Shown here in pieces: positions 44,345 through 54,600 of a DNA stretch of 64,000 nt (position 1 is its first letter; every line of letters starts with the position of its first letter). The stretch comes from Photobacterium sp. TY1-4 (GTDB taxonomy: Bacteria; Pseudomonadota; Gammaproteobacteria; Enterobacterales; Vibrionaceae), in assembly GCF_025398175.1 (NCBI RefSeq), contig NZ_CP099735.1:1798001-1862000 (forward strand), in the 5' to 3' direction. The notes beneath the pieces are model-generated. The model was given only the letters and a program-made list of their open reading frames with translations, searched no databases and was not told the origin of the DNA. The position numbers and the translations under genes are program-made.

Positions 44345-45004
44345 ATGGAGCGTGTTTATTCCGGTCAGGAGCCTTTTCATAACCAGCCACAGCTGCAACG
44401 CCAGCAGCGGAAGGCGTTGTCGGTTTATGTGGTGGATGACGATGCATCGGTTCGCGATTCGCTGGCGTTTATGCTGGAAGGATATGGCTTTACGGTCCGC
44501 ACCTATGCCGATGGACCGCTGTTTCTGGCGCAGGTTGATCTTCAGCAACCGGGCTGCGTGATCCTCGACAGCCGGATGCCGATCATGTGTGGGCAGCAGG
44601 TCCACCAGTATTTGTCCGAACATCACAGCCCGCTGGCGGTGATCTACCTGACCGGTCATGGCGATGTGCCGATGGCGGTTGATGCCCTGCAAGCCGGGGC
44701 GGTTCACTTTTTTCAGAAACCGGTCAAAGCGCAAGCCTTAGCTGACGCGATTGAACAGGGCTTCCAGGCTTCCGCTGCCACAATGGCCCAACTGCAATCG
44801 CGGGCCGCGTTTCAGTCGCTGACCCAACGGGAGAAGGAGATCCTGAGGTTGATCATTGCCGGAAAGCGCAATCAGCAGGTGGCCGATACCCTGTGTATTG
44901 CAGTGCGGACCGTTGAAGTACACCGGGCCAGCCTGATGAAAAAATTCGCCGCCAAAACCGTTGCCGAGTTGGCCTACTTTTACGGCCGGGTTGCTGAAGC
45001 TTGA
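44345..45004 (+). CDS. ttrR: tetrathionate response regulator TtrR (FixJ/LuxR type)
   Basis: 219 aa. Receiver domain VYVVDDDASVRDSL with acceptor Asp in CVILDSRMPIMCG and Lys in FFQKPVKA, then a LuxR-type helix-turn-helix (LTQREKEILRLIIAGKRNQQVADTLCIAVRTVEVHRASLMKKF). It should activate ttrBCA and, as the shared palindrome suggests, the cytochrome operon. Its start is directly after the ttrS stop. Confidence 0.94.
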   Translation: MERVYSGQEPFHNQPQLQRQQRKALSVYVVDDDASVRDSLAFMLEGYGFTVRTYADGPLFLAQVDLQQPGCVILDSRMPIMCGQQVHQYLSEHHSPLAVIYLTGHGDVPMAVDALQAGAVHFFQKPVKAQALADAIEQGFQASAATMAQLQSRAAFQSLTQREKEILRLIIAGKRNQQVADTLCIAVRTVEVHRASLMKKFAAKTVAELAYFYGRVAEA

Positions 45005-45083
45005 CTCAAGCTCGGCATCGGTGACGAGCCCTCGACGCACTTTCGATGGTTTTGACATCGCCTAGGCTAAATTGTTGTCTTTA

Positions 45084-45341
45084 TGGTCTAGTCCATGCTG
45101 TTAATGTGTCATCGGGTGCAAATCAATCGAGTGAATATATATTTAATTCATTGATAAATAACATTTTAATCTCACCCGATTGAGCATGCCGCTTGTCCCC
45201 TTTTAGGCCCAAGACGTGAGTTTTTCTGCCAAAGTGACTGTTTATATTCATTTTTTTGTTATTGAACTGTAATCCATTTCATCCGTGTTTGTCATAAATG
45301 CGCCCTAGTATGGCCTGCGTTCCGATGTGGACTAGTCCATG
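45084..45341. promoter_or_regulatory. paired TGGwCTAGTCCATG sites in phosphoesterase promoter region
   Basis: TGGTCTAGTCCATG (45084-45097) and TGGACTAGTCCATG (45328-45341) differ at one base. The second contains the perfect 12-bp palindrome TGGACTAGTCCA. Dyads of this form resemble GntR/HutC-type operators. They bracket the intergenic DNA ahead of the phosphoesterase. Confidence 0.5.
45267..45295 (+). promoter_or_regulatory. possible Pho box upstream of phosphoesterase lipoprotein
   Basis: Three heptamers at 11-bp spacing: CTGTAAT (45267), TTCATCC (45278) and TTGTCAT (45289). The outer two fit the PhoB half site, the middle one poorly. Confidence 0.4.
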
Positions 45342-45391
45342 AAAAGAGGCAGGACGCTCCACGGCCATGACTCACACGAAAAGGGAAAACC

Positions 45392-47824
45392 ATGTTCATC
45401 ACAACAAAATATGTCTTACCGACAGCGGTACTGATCAGCTCAACGCTGCTGCTGGGGTGTCAGGACTCCGAAACCAGTACGGCAGAGAATAAAGAAAACG
45501 GTTCGGGCGGTGATATCAGCCAGCCGGCAATCAAAATCGTGCCGCCACCGAGCGCCGAAGCGGCCATCAACTTCTCGATTGCCCCTTATTTGCAGCAACC
45601 AAGCGCTTCAGGCATGGCCGTGTTGTTTGAAACGGATGCCGAACAGCCGGAAGTCTGGGCCAGGCCAGCAGGCAGCCAGGGCGAATTCACCATTGTTCAA
45701 TCGGTCGCTGTGGATCACACCCATCTCTATAGCACGACCCTGACCGGGCTCGTTCCGGGAACGCTTTATGAGTACTACATCGTCGCCCGCCAGGCCGGTG
45801 GGGAAGGGGAAAGTGATGTTTCGGTGATGTCGGCGCGTTTTGCCTTCAAAACCTATCCGGATGGCGAGCAGAGTAAGGCGCCGTTTAACCTGGTCGCCAT
45901 CAGTGACACCCAGAACAACAGCACCCTGGGCGCGCTGAGCGATTTGGTCAGCAAAGGGATCATTCCTGAGGTGTGCGACGGCGCTGCCGAGCAGTGTGCC
46001 GATGCCATTGCCGCGATCACCATTTCCGGTGATATCGTCAACAGCGGCGACAGCCTGCTGCAATGGCGACGGGATTTCTTCGATCAGCTCAAAGCGATCA
46101 CCCCGTATGTGCCGCTGGTGGCGGTGCCTGGGAACCACGACTACTACGGCAATGCCGAGTTGTCCAACTACCGTCATTTTTTCCAGCAGCCGGAAAACGG
46201 TTCAACCGGCTATGAAGAGCGCTGGTACTCACTTGATTACGGCAATTTGCGCCTGATTGGTCTGGACAGCTACCCGGTCTCGAAAAATCACGGTCAGTTC
46301 CAGGCGGAAATTCTGGGGATCCAGCGCCAGTGGCTGCGTGAATTGCTGGTCAATACCGAAGCGGACGCCAATATCGACTATGCCCTCAGTATGTTCCACC
46401 ACCCGTGTTTGTCCGAGCTGTGGCTGTCCGGCGAGAGTATCGGCAGTTGTGAAATGGTCGCGGAGATGGAAGATTTCACCACCCGCAGCGGCAAGATTTC
46501 CGGTCACTTGTTCGGCCATACCCATGCGTATTCCCGGGGGCAGTCGAAGGATATTCATCACCTGTGGCTGAATGCGGCGACGGCGGCCGGGTATCGTGAA
46601 AAAATCAACGACGATAACTACTACCACAACAATACCCGTGATTACGATACCTTTGCCATCAGCCAGAGTGAGTTTGGGTTTAACCTGTTGCAGTTTAACC
46701 AGCAGGATGCTTTGGCGATGTCCCTGACGCGCTACAGTGCCAAGGTGAAATCCAAAGCCGACGGGCTGGCCAGCCTGGAAGATACGTTCACCATTTCAGA
46801 TACTTTGACGATGCGTCCCGGCCAGGTCGATGCGCCGCAAGTCTTGTCCGGCAGCGGTCAGGTCGATTACAACGCCCTGAATCTGGCGATCAGCTATCCG
46901 CACCCGGAGGCGATTTACGAGGTGCAGTGGCAGCTCAGCCAGGATCCGAATTTTGCCCAGGGTGTATTTGATATCTGGGGGAATAAAACCCGCCAGCATA
47001 ATATCTGGCCGATGCAGGATGGCACGATTCAGGGTACCCCGACCGACACCCAGCAGGGGGTTGATTTAACTCAGATTGATTTGGCGTCGTTTTCCGGCCA
47101 GGTCAAAATGGGCGGCGATGAGAGTTACAAATGGCAAAAACGCACTTCTGAGCATTCCCATGATTCATTCCGCGACCCCTTCGCCGGTAGCTCTGCGCCA
47201 ACGCTGACCGTGTTGCCGGGCGATACCTGGCACTGGCGGGCTCGGGTGCGGGACAAGCAACTGAATTGGTCGGACTGGAGTGATACCGCGACCCTGAACG
47301 TGGCTGCGGGCACAACCCAGATGCTGCCGCTGCAAAATGCCGGCGCCGAAGCCAATGATTTGAGTGGCTGGACCCTGGAGCAGGGATACTGGCGGATTTT
47401 GGAAGATGTCGACAATATTCAGGCCAAGGAAGGAACCTACTACTTCTCGGCGCGGCCGAATGACAGCGTAGCAAATCATGACCCATATGACGTGATAAGC
47501 CAGACGCTGGACGTGTCCGGCTACAGCACGGCAATCAAGCAGGGTGCCGCCTTCGTTAAACTGAGTTTCAACAGTAACGGTTGGGGCGATGGTGACCACG
47601 CGGTGGTGAGTTTGCAGCCGCTGGACACGAATGGCACCTCCTTGGGTGAGCCGGTCACGGTGAAAACCGAGAGTAAAAAGCAGCAATGGCTGAGCAATGA
47701 AGCAAGTCTGTTGCTCCCGGCTGGAACCGACACGGTGAAACTCACTGTGCAGGCAGTGAAGAAGTCCGGCAGTATGGCGGATGTGCATCTGGATCATTTT
47801 GTCCTGACGGTGACCACGCCTTAA
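45392..47824 (+). CDS. calcineurin-like/purple acid phosphatase-type phosphoesterase lipoprotein
   Basis: 810 aa. Lipobox TLLLGC near residue 23. An N-terminal Fn3-like domain (APYLQQPSASGMAVLFET) is followed by a metallophosphoesterase core with ISDTQNN, SGDIVNSGD, VPGNHDYYG, FHHP and GHLFGHTHAYSRG, the full set of metal ligands. The C-terminal ~350 residues are beta-rich, including a carbohydrate-binding-like jelly-roll (NAGAEANDLSGWTLEQGYWRI). It is probably anchored in the outer membrane and releases phosphate from organic esters; the substrate is unknown. AAGGGA precedes the ATG. Confidence 0.87.
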   Translation: MFITTKYVLPTAVLISSTLLLGCQDSETSTAENKENGSGGDISQPAIKIVPPPSAEAAINFSIAPYLQQPSASGMAVLFETDAEQPEVWARPAGSQGEFTIVQSVAVDHTHLYSTTLTGLVPGTLYEYYIVARQAGGEGESDVSVMSARFAFKTYPDGEQSKAPFNLVAISDTQNNSTLGALSDLVSKGIIPEVCDGAAEQCADAIAAITISGDIVNSGDSLLQWRRDFFDQLKAITPYVPLVAVPGNHDYYGNAELSNYRHFFQQPENGSTGYEERWYSLDYGNLRLIGLDSYPVSKNHGQFQAEILGIQRQWLRELLVNTEADANIDYALSMFHHPCLSELWLSGESIGSCEMVAEMEDFTTRSGKISGHLFGHTHAYSRGQSKDIHHLWLNAATAAGYREKINDDNYYHNNTRDYDTFAISQSEFGFNLLQFNQQDALAMSLTRYSAKVKSKADGLASLEDTFTISDTLTMRPGQVDAPQVLSGSGQVDYNALNLAISYPHPEAIYEVQWQLSQDPNFAQGVFDIWGNKTRQHNIWPMQDGTIQGTPTDTQQGVDLTQIDLASFSGQVKMGGDESYKWQKRTSEHSHDSFRDPFAGSSAPTLTVLPGDTWHWRARVRDKQLNWSDWSDTATLNVAAGTTQMLPLQNAGAEANDLSGWTLEQGYWRILEDVDNIQAKEGTYYFSARPNDSVANHDPYDVISQTLDVSGYSTAIKQGAAFVKLSFNSNGWGDGDHAVVSLQPLDTNGTSLGEPVTVKTESKKQQWLSNEASLLLPAGTDTVKLTVQAVKKSGSMADVHLDHFVLTVTTP

Positions 47825-47844
47825 CGGCTGAAGCCAATCTGAGT

Positions 47845-47878
47845 ACCCATCCAGTCCTTCCACCAGGGCTGGGTGGGT
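47845..47878 (+). terminator. hairpin after the phosphoesterase gene
   Basis: ACCCATCCAGTCC pairs with GGGCTGGGTGGGT, allowing two G-U pairs, around a short loop. No T run follows, so it may stabilise the 3' end rather than terminate. Confidence 0.45.
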
Positions 47879-47956
47879 GATTCAGCACTGCCGCATTTAG
47901 ATTGCTCGATCTTGTCTTATTTGCTGACGTTTGCTACTTTTTTGACCGAATATCCG

Positions 47957-47987
47957 TTGACCTTCCCCCTGGGGGAAGCTTTAATCT
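47957..47987 (+). promoter_or_regulatory. CueR-type promoter of the copper/silver efflux locus
   Basis: -35 TTGACC (47957-47962), a 19-bp spacer TTCCCCCTGGGGGAAGCTT and -10 TAATCT (47982-47987). The perfect dyad CTTCCCCC-T-GGGGGAAG matches the CueR pattern CTTCC-N7-GGAAG seen in copA promoters. It reads into the small exported protein gene and cusCBA. Confidence 0.85.
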
Positions 47988-48016
47988 ATTGATAGTTTTC
48001 TGATTGATGGTCGGGT

Positions 48017-48481
48017 ATGCGTTTGAATTCCATGCGTACAATTTGGGTGACAGCTTTGACGGTGCTGGCGCTTTTAGTGTCCGGTATCGCGTCAAGTTTA
48101 CCCATGATGACCTTTCAGATGCTGACGCAAGCCAACCCGGCACCGTGCCACAGCACTTCAATGATGCCGGATACTCCCGCCGTTTCGTCGATGGTTTCAA
48201 CTGCTTCACATTATGCTCACCATGCACCGCCATCAATGAATGCCGCAGAGGCGCCACAGTCGTCTTTGCAGCTATTGGACGACAATCACCCGGCGTGTCT
48301 GAGCGACATGACGATTATGCATGATGATTGTTGCACGGCTTCTTGCCTGAATGCGTTTGCCATGCTGCCATTGCATGATGAAAACACCACCCTTGCAGCT
48401 CGGCTGGCCCTGATCGACCGGGAACCTCAGGCTGCCGCTGTGGGGATTCCCCGCGCGTTGTACCGACCCCCTATCGCTTAA
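48017..48481 (+). CDS. small exported Cys/His/Met-containing protein of the cus locus
   Basis: 154 aa. Signal peptide or anchor (about residues 6-30, VTALTVLALLVSGIASSLPMM). The remainder has scattered potential metal ligands: PCHSTSMM, HYAHH, PACLSDMTIMHDDCCTASC. It resembles the small uncharacterised proteins often leading copper resistance operons. First gene behind the CueR-type promoter, 105 bp ahead of cusC. A role in periplasmic copper handling is inferred from context only. Confidence 0.65.
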   Translation: MRLNSMRTIWVTALTVLALLVSGIASSLPMMTFQMLTQANPAPCHSTSMMPDTPAVSSMVSTASHYAHHAPPSMNAAEAPQSSLQLLDDNHPACLSDMTIMHDDCCTASCLNAFAMLPLHDENTTLAARLALIDREPQAAAVGIPRALYRPPIA

Positions 48482-48586
48482 ATCCATCAATGACTTCGTG
48501 ATCTCGCGTCGGCGCTGACTGCCGCCGCGGTGGACTGTTTGTGGCCTGAGGACTGCCTCGCGCCATATTGATGATGGATCTCCAAA

Positions 48587-49975
48587 GTGAATTTAAAACC
48601 AACAATACTCGCAGTTGCGGTGAGTGTCGGTGGTGTGATTGCGTCGTGGCAGGTTGCCGCGGCGAACACCCCAGTTGCACCCGCATCGGTGCAGCCCAGC
48701 ACCTTAAACCAGCTGATTGCCCTGGCATTGAATCATGATGCCGGACGCAAACAACTTGATGCCCAAACCAACGCGCTGCGTCAGACGGCGGTTGCCAGCG
48801 CGACCGAAATGGACCCGAAACTGAAACTCGGCTTTGGCGGCTTGCCCGTGGACAGTTTTCGGTTTGACGAAGACCCGATGACCAACATTTCGGTTGGCCT
48901 GATGCAGCAGTTTGAACGTGGCGAGACGTTATCGCTTAAGCAAAAACAGACCCATCAGAAGGCGGATGGTGTTCAGTGGCAAACGGCCCTGCGGGAGCGG
49001 GAGGTCGTGAACCAAGTTACCCAACTGTGGCTGGAGCTGGGCTATCAGCAGAGCGCGGCGCACATCCTGCAAGAGAACAAACGTCTGATGCAGGAAATGG
49101 AACGCTTTATTCAGACCAATTACGCGCTCGGGAAAAGCGAAGCGCAGGATTTGTTGCAGGCGCAGCTTCAGGTCAGTCGGCTGGATGAGAAATTACAGGC
49201 CAATACCCAGATGCAGCGCCGGATCCAGTCGCAATTGTCAGAGTGGCTGGGGGCGGCATGGCTGGTTCGGGAAGGGGCGGTGCAGGCCAGCAACCAGTTG
49301 GCCTGGCCGTTATTGGCGCAAAAACTGCAGCAAGTCACGGGGGCTGAGCATTATGCGCTGCTGAGTGCCCATCCGAGTGTGCAGATGGCTGATATGGCCA
49401 TAGCCGTCAACCGGACACAGGTGGCGATTGCAGAAGAAGCCTATGCGCCGCAGTTCGGGGTTGAAGTGATGTATGCCTATCGACAGGCCAACAATATGCG
49501 GGGCGAACCAGCATCGGATTTGCTCAGCGCCTATTTAACCCTGGATATTCCGCTGTTTACCGACAATCGCCAGGATCGCACACGCGCTGCGGCTCAGTAT
49601 CAGGTCGGTGCGGCGCAATCGAATAAAGATCTTCTGTTGGCGCAGATGAATGCCAAGGTCAATGCCCTGCTGACGGATAAAAGCAACCTGGAGCAGCGTC
49701 TTGCACGCTATCACAATACGCTCTTGGTACAGGCAAAAGCACGGACCCGGGCGGTCGAGCGTGGTTATCAGAACAACACGGCCCAGTTTAACGATGTGAT
49801 CACGGCCGCCAGTGATGAACTGGCACTGGCGCTGGAGCAGGCACGTTTAACGACGGACCTGAACCTTGTCAGTAGCAATCTGGCATTTTTCCTCGGTGGT
49901 GACCGAGTCACTACCACACAGACCTCATCCACCCTATCTGACCGTCAGTCCATGATCGCAGGAGAAACACCATGA
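48587..49975 (+). CDS. cusC: outer-membrane efflux channel CusC/CzcC-like (TolC superfamily)
   Basis: 462 aa from GTG 48587; no in-frame ATG lies close upstream. Signal peptide ending AAANTP, then two OEP-type alpha-helical halves (LNQLIALALNHDAGRKQLDAQTNALRQ ...). It should form the outer-membrane duct of the tripartite Cu(I)/Ag(I) exporter. Overlaps cusB by 4 nt. Confidence 0.85.
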   Translation: MNLKPTILAVAVSVGGVIASWQVAAANTPVAPASVQPSTLNQLIALALNHDAGRKQLDAQTNALRQTAVASATEMDPKLKLGFGGLPVDSFRFDEDPMTNISVGLMQQFERGETLSLKQKQTHQKADGVQWQTALREREVVNQVTQLWLELGYQQSAAHILQENKRLMQEMERFIQTNYALGKSEAQDLLQAQLQVSRLDEKLQANTQMQRRIQSQLSEWLGAAWLVREGAVQASNQLAWPLLAQKLQQVTGAEHYALLSAHPSVQMADMAIAVNRTQVAIAEEAYAPQFGVEVMYAYRQANNMRGEPASDLLSAYLTLDIPLFTDNRQDRTRAAAQYQVGAAQSNKDLLLAQMNAKVNALLTDKSNLEQRLARYHNTLLVQAKARTRAVERGYQNNTAQFNDVITAASDELALALEQARLTTDLNLVSSNLAFFLGGDRVTTTQTSSTLSDRQSMIAGETP

Positions 49976-51690
49976 ACACGTTAACCGCGGCCACACTGGC
50001 GTTGCTGATCGGCGGTGTACTGGGGGTTGCCGGCACGCATCTGCTGGAACAAAACTCATCCGCCACACAGGCGGCATCTTCGGGAACCTCTGCCAGTTCG
50101 GCAAGTCATGAGCCACTGTACTGGGTCGCGCCGATGGATCCGAACTATAAGCGTGACAAACCCGGGAAATCGCCGATGGGGATGGATTTGATCCCGGTCT
50201 ATGCCGACGATTTGGCGGGGAGCAGCACCAAACCGGGCACGGTAAAGATTGATCCGGCGGTGGAAAATAATCTCGGGGTGAAAACGGCCCCGGTTGAACT
50301 GGGAAAGCTGTCGCCCCGTATCTCGACCGTCGGGTATATCGCTTTTGATGAGAGCCGTCTGTGGCAAACCAATGTCCGGGTCAGCGGTTGGGTCGAGAAA
50401 CTGATGATTAACGCCGTCGGCGAGCAGGTTCGCAAAGGCGATGTGCTGTTCACCCTGTATTCGCCGGATCTGGTCAAAGCGCAGGAAGAGCTGCTCAATG
50501 CCTCTCGCACCGGCCGCACGGCGCTGGTCAAAGGGGCGCGGGAGCGGCTGGTATCACTTGGCGTTGATCGGGCCCAGATCCAGCAAATCATCAACCGAGG
50601 CAAAGCAGCCCAGACGGTTCAGATCAAGGCGCCGGCCGATGGCGTGATCGCCAGTCTGAATATTCGTGAGGGGGCATATCTGTCTCCGGCGCAGGCGGTG
50701 ATCAGTGCCGGTCCGCTGCATGAGGTTTGGGTCGATGCCGAAGTCTTTGAGCGGCAGGCCCATTGGATCAATGCCGGCAGTCGCGCATCCATGACTCTCG
50801 ATGCTTTGCCGGGACGTGCCTGGGAAGGAGCGGTGGATTATGTCTATCCCATTCTGGACCCGAAAACCCGCACTCTGCGGATGCGGCTCAAATTTACCAA
50901 TCCCAATGGCGAGCTCAAGCCCAATATGTTTGCCAATATCACCTTGCAACCGGTGACGGCAGAGTCGGTGCTGACCATCCCGAAAGCGGCGGTGATCCGC
51001 TCCGGAGGCATGAGCCGGGTCGTGCTGGCGGAAGGCGAAGGTAATTATCGATCAGCACGGATTGAAGTCGGCCGGGAGGCGGATAACAAAATTGAGGTGC
51101 TGCAAGGACTGAGCGAAGCGGATCGGGTGGTGACTTCTGCCCACTTTATGCTGGATTCGGAGTCGAGCCAGAGCGCGGACTTGTCTCGCATCAATGGGGT
51201 GGAAGCGACTGCGGAAACGGTCTGGGCCAAAGGTGAGATCACCGCGGTCATGGCGGATCACCGGATGCTGACGATCCGCCATCAGCCAGTGCCGGCATGG
51301 GACTGGCCGGGGATGACAATGGATTTTACCGTTAACGCTGATCTGGATATGTCGGCCGCGCAGCCCGGGAAGCCGATTGAGTTTGAGATCCGCAAAACGG
51401 AGGCCGGTCAATACGAAGTGGTTGACTTCAAAGCCGATAAAAATGCACCGCCTGCCGAAGCTTGGGTCCGTGGGGAAATCACTATGCTGATGGCTGATTT
51501 CGGGATGGTGACGGTGAAGCACGAGCCGGTTGATGTCTGGCAATGGGATGCCGGTGAGATGAATTTTTCAGTCGGGGAAGAGATTGACCTGAGCGGTCTG
51601 GCGGAAGGAGATGCCGTGCGTTTCCTTGTCCGCCGGCAGGGCGGTGAATATGCGCTGCAATCACTTGAGAAAGCAGGAGTGCAGCCATGA
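49972..51690 (+). CDS. cusB: CusB-type periplasmic adaptor with two C-terminal CusF-like domains
   Basis: 572 aa. A membrane or signal segment, then a heavy-metal-binding motif WVAPMDPNYKRDKPGKSPMGMDLIPVY near 45, and HlyD-type barrel/lipoyl/hairpin domains to about residue 410. Residues ~417-487 form a CusF-like domain with the copper ligands in IRHQPVPAWDWPGMTMDF. A second copy follows at ~497-568 (VKHEPVDVWQWDAGEMNF), which keeps His and Trp but has only one of the two Met. CusF is usually a separate chaperone, so this fusion is notable. Overlaps cusA by 4 nt. Confidence 0.88.
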   Translation: MNTLTAATLALLIGGVLGVAGTHLLEQNSSATQAASSGTSASSASHEPLYWVAPMDPNYKRDKPGKSPMGMDLIPVYADDLAGSSTKPGTVKIDPAVENNLGVKTAPVELGKLSPRISTVGYIAFDESRLWQTNVRVSGWVEKLMINAVGEQVRKGDVLFTLYSPDLVKAQEELLNASRTGRTALVKGARERLVSLGVDRAQIQQIINRGKAAQTVQIKAPADGVIASLNIREGAYLSPAQAVISAGPLHEVWVDAEVFERQAHWINAGSRASMTLDALPGRAWEGAVDYVYPILDPKTRTLRMRLKFTNPNGELKPNMFANITLQPVTAESVLTIPKAAVIRSGGMSRVVLAEGEGNYRSARIEVGREADNKIEVLQGLSEADRVVTSAHFMLDSESSQSADLSRINGVEATAETVWAKGEITAVMADHRMLTIRHQPVPAWDWPGMTMDFTVNADLDMSAAQPGKPIEFEIRKTEAGQYEVVDFKADKNAPPAEAWVRGEITMLMADFGMVTVKHEPVDVWQWDAGEMNFSVGEEIDLSGLAEGDAVRFLVRRQGGEYALQSLEKAGVQP

Positions 51691-54600
51691 TTGGAACGAT
51701 TATTCGCTGGTCGATTGCCAACCGTTTTCTGGTGCTGATCGCCACCTTGTTTCTGACGTTCGGTGGGCTGTACAGCGTGAAAAACACCCCGGTCGATGCC
51801 CTGCCGGATCTGTCTGACGTGCAGGTGATCATCAAAACCAGCTATCCGGGTCAGGCGCCGCAGGTGGTTGAGGATCAGGTGACTTATCCGCTGACCACCG
51901 CCATGCTGGCGGTGCCGGGTGCCGAAACCGTTCGCGGTTACTCGTTCTTCGGCGACTCCTATGTCTACATCATTTTTAATGATGAAACCGACATGTATTG
52001 GGCCCGCTCGCGGGTGCTGGAGTATCTGAGTCAGGTTGCGCCCAAGTTACCGCCCAATGCCAAACCGACGCTGGGGCCGGATGCCACCGGCGTGGGTTGG
52101 ATTTACAGTTATATCCTGCAGGATAAAACCGGTCAGCATGATCTCGCCGAGCTGCGAAGCTTGCAGGACTGGTTCCTCAAGTATGAGTTGCAGACCGTGG
52201 ACGGGGTGTCGGAAGTGGCGACCGTCGGCGGGATGGTCAAGCAGTACCAGGTACAAATCGACCCGGCCAAGCTGCGCGCGTATAACCTGACGTTGCAGCA
52301 GATCAACAAGGCGATTGAGGACGGCAACCGGGAAACCGGCGCCTCGGTCATCGAAGTTGCTGAAGCCGAGCATATGGTGCGCACCACTGGTTATCTGTCG
52401 GGAATGGATGACATCGCCTCCTTGCCGCTGAAGGTGACGGAAAAAGGCACGCCACTGCTGCTGGGTGATATTGCAGAGATTAACCTGGGGCCGCAAATGC
52501 GTCGCGGGATCTCCGAGTTTAACGGCGAAGGGGAAGCGGTCGGCGGCGTGATTGTGATGCGGTTCGGCGAAAACGCCAGTGCAGTGATCGACAACGTCAA
52601 AACCAAGCTGGCGGCGCTGCAACAGAGCTTGCCGGACGGGGTGGAAATCGTCGCGACTTACGATCGTTCCACCCTGATCAACGCGGCGGTCGAGAACCTG
52701 TGGCACAAACTGGCGGAGGAGTTCATCGTGGTGGCGATTGTCTGTGCGCTGTTCCTGTTCCACCTGCGCTCCTCGCTGGTGATCGCCCTGAGTTTGCCGG
52801 TGGGGATTCTGGCGGCCTTTGTGGTGATGCACTGGCAGGGGATCAATGCCAACATTATGTCTCTCGGCGGGATTGCGATTGCCATCGGGGCCATGGTCGA
52901 CGGGGCGATCGTGATGATCGAGAACGTGCACAAGCATATTGAACGCACGCCGCTGACCGATGAGAACCGCTGGCAGGTGATTGGCCGGGCCGCCGAAGAA
53001 GTTGGCGCGCCGTTGTTCTTCTCGCTGCTGATCATCACCCTCAGCTTTGTGCCGGTGTTTGCCCTGCAAGGGCAGGAAGGCAAGATGTTCTCGCCGCTGG
53101 CCTTTACCAAAACTTACGCCATGGCCGCTTCGGCCGGTCTGGCAATCACCCTGGTGCCGGTACTGATGGGTTACTTTATTCGCGGCAAGGTGCTGTCCGA
53201 GCATAAAAACCCGATCAACCGGGGGCTGGTGGCTCTCTACCGCCCGCTGCTTAATCTCAGTCTGGCTTACCCGAAATCGATGATCGTGCTGGCGCTGGCG
53301 CTGATGGGATCGGCCTATTATCCGATCAGCAAAGTCGGTAGCGAGTTTATCCCGCCGTTGGATGAAGGCGACCTGATGTATATGCCGACCACCTATCCGG
53401 GGATCTCGATCGGCAAGGCACGTGAGCTGCTGCAACAAACCAACAAACTGATCAAGACGGTGCCGGAAGTGGCGACGGTGTGGGGCAAAATCGGCCGCGC
53501 GGAAACGGCAACGGATCCGGCGCCGCTAACCATGATCGAAACCGTGATCCAACTGAAACCCCGCGAGCAGTGGCGGGAAGGGGTGACGACGGCGTCGCTG
53601 CGCCAGACTTTAGATGAACTGGTGCAGTTCCCGGGGCTGACCAATGCCTGGGTGATGCCGATCAAAACCCGGATCGACATGCTGGCCACCGGGATCAAAA
53701 CGCCGATTGGGATCAAAATCGCCGGACCGGATCTGGCGGTGATTGAGAAAATCGGTGCCGATTTGGAGCCGATCCTCAACCAAATTCCGGGAACCGCCTC
53801 GGTGTATGCCGAGCGAGTGGCCGGTGGGCGTTACGTGACCATCGATATTCTCCGCCGTCAGGCAGCCCGTTATGGGTTGTCGATTAAAGAGGTTCAACAG
53901 GTCATTTCGACCGCGGTTGGCGGGATGAATGTCGGGGAAACCATCGAGGGGCTGGAGCGTTATCCCATCAACGTGCGCTATCCGCAGGATTATCGGGATT
54001 CGGTGGTGAAGCTGCAAAACCTGCCGCTGGTGACACCGAACGGTGCCCGGATTGCGCTGGCGGATGTCGCCGATATTCGTTACGAGGACGGGCCGCCGAT
54101 GATTAAAACCGAGAATGCGCGGCCCAATGGCTGGGTGTTTGTCGACATTGAAGGGCGTGACCTCGGCTCCTACGTGCTTGAAGCCCGTCAGGCCGTGACG
54201 GAGCAACTGAACCTCCCGTCGGGATATTCGCTGGCCTGGTCCGGTCAGTATGAGTACATGGAGCGTGCCAAGGCACGGCTGAGTGTCGTCACTCCAATCA
54301 CCTTGGTGATTATCATGCTGCTGCTTTATTTCAGCTTCCGTCGGGTCGGCGAGGTGCTGATCATCATGGCAACCTTGCCGCTGGCCATGGTCGGTGGCGT
54401 GTGGCTGATGCACGGGCTGGGCTACAACTTCTCCATTGCCGTCGGGGTCGGCTTCATTGCCCTGGCCGGGGTGGCGGTGGAGATCGGCGTCATCATGCTG
54501 GTGTATCTCAACCAGGCCTGGACTGCGCACAAGGCCGAGCGAGAACGGCATGGCCAGCCACTGGAGAAACAGGATCTCATCCATGCCATCCGCGAGGGTG

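Noticed and set aside
52047..53438. 463-codon minus-strand frame opposite cusA
   Set aside because: Antisense shadow with a His/Arg/Gln-rich composition; cusA on the plus strand is complete and unmistakable.
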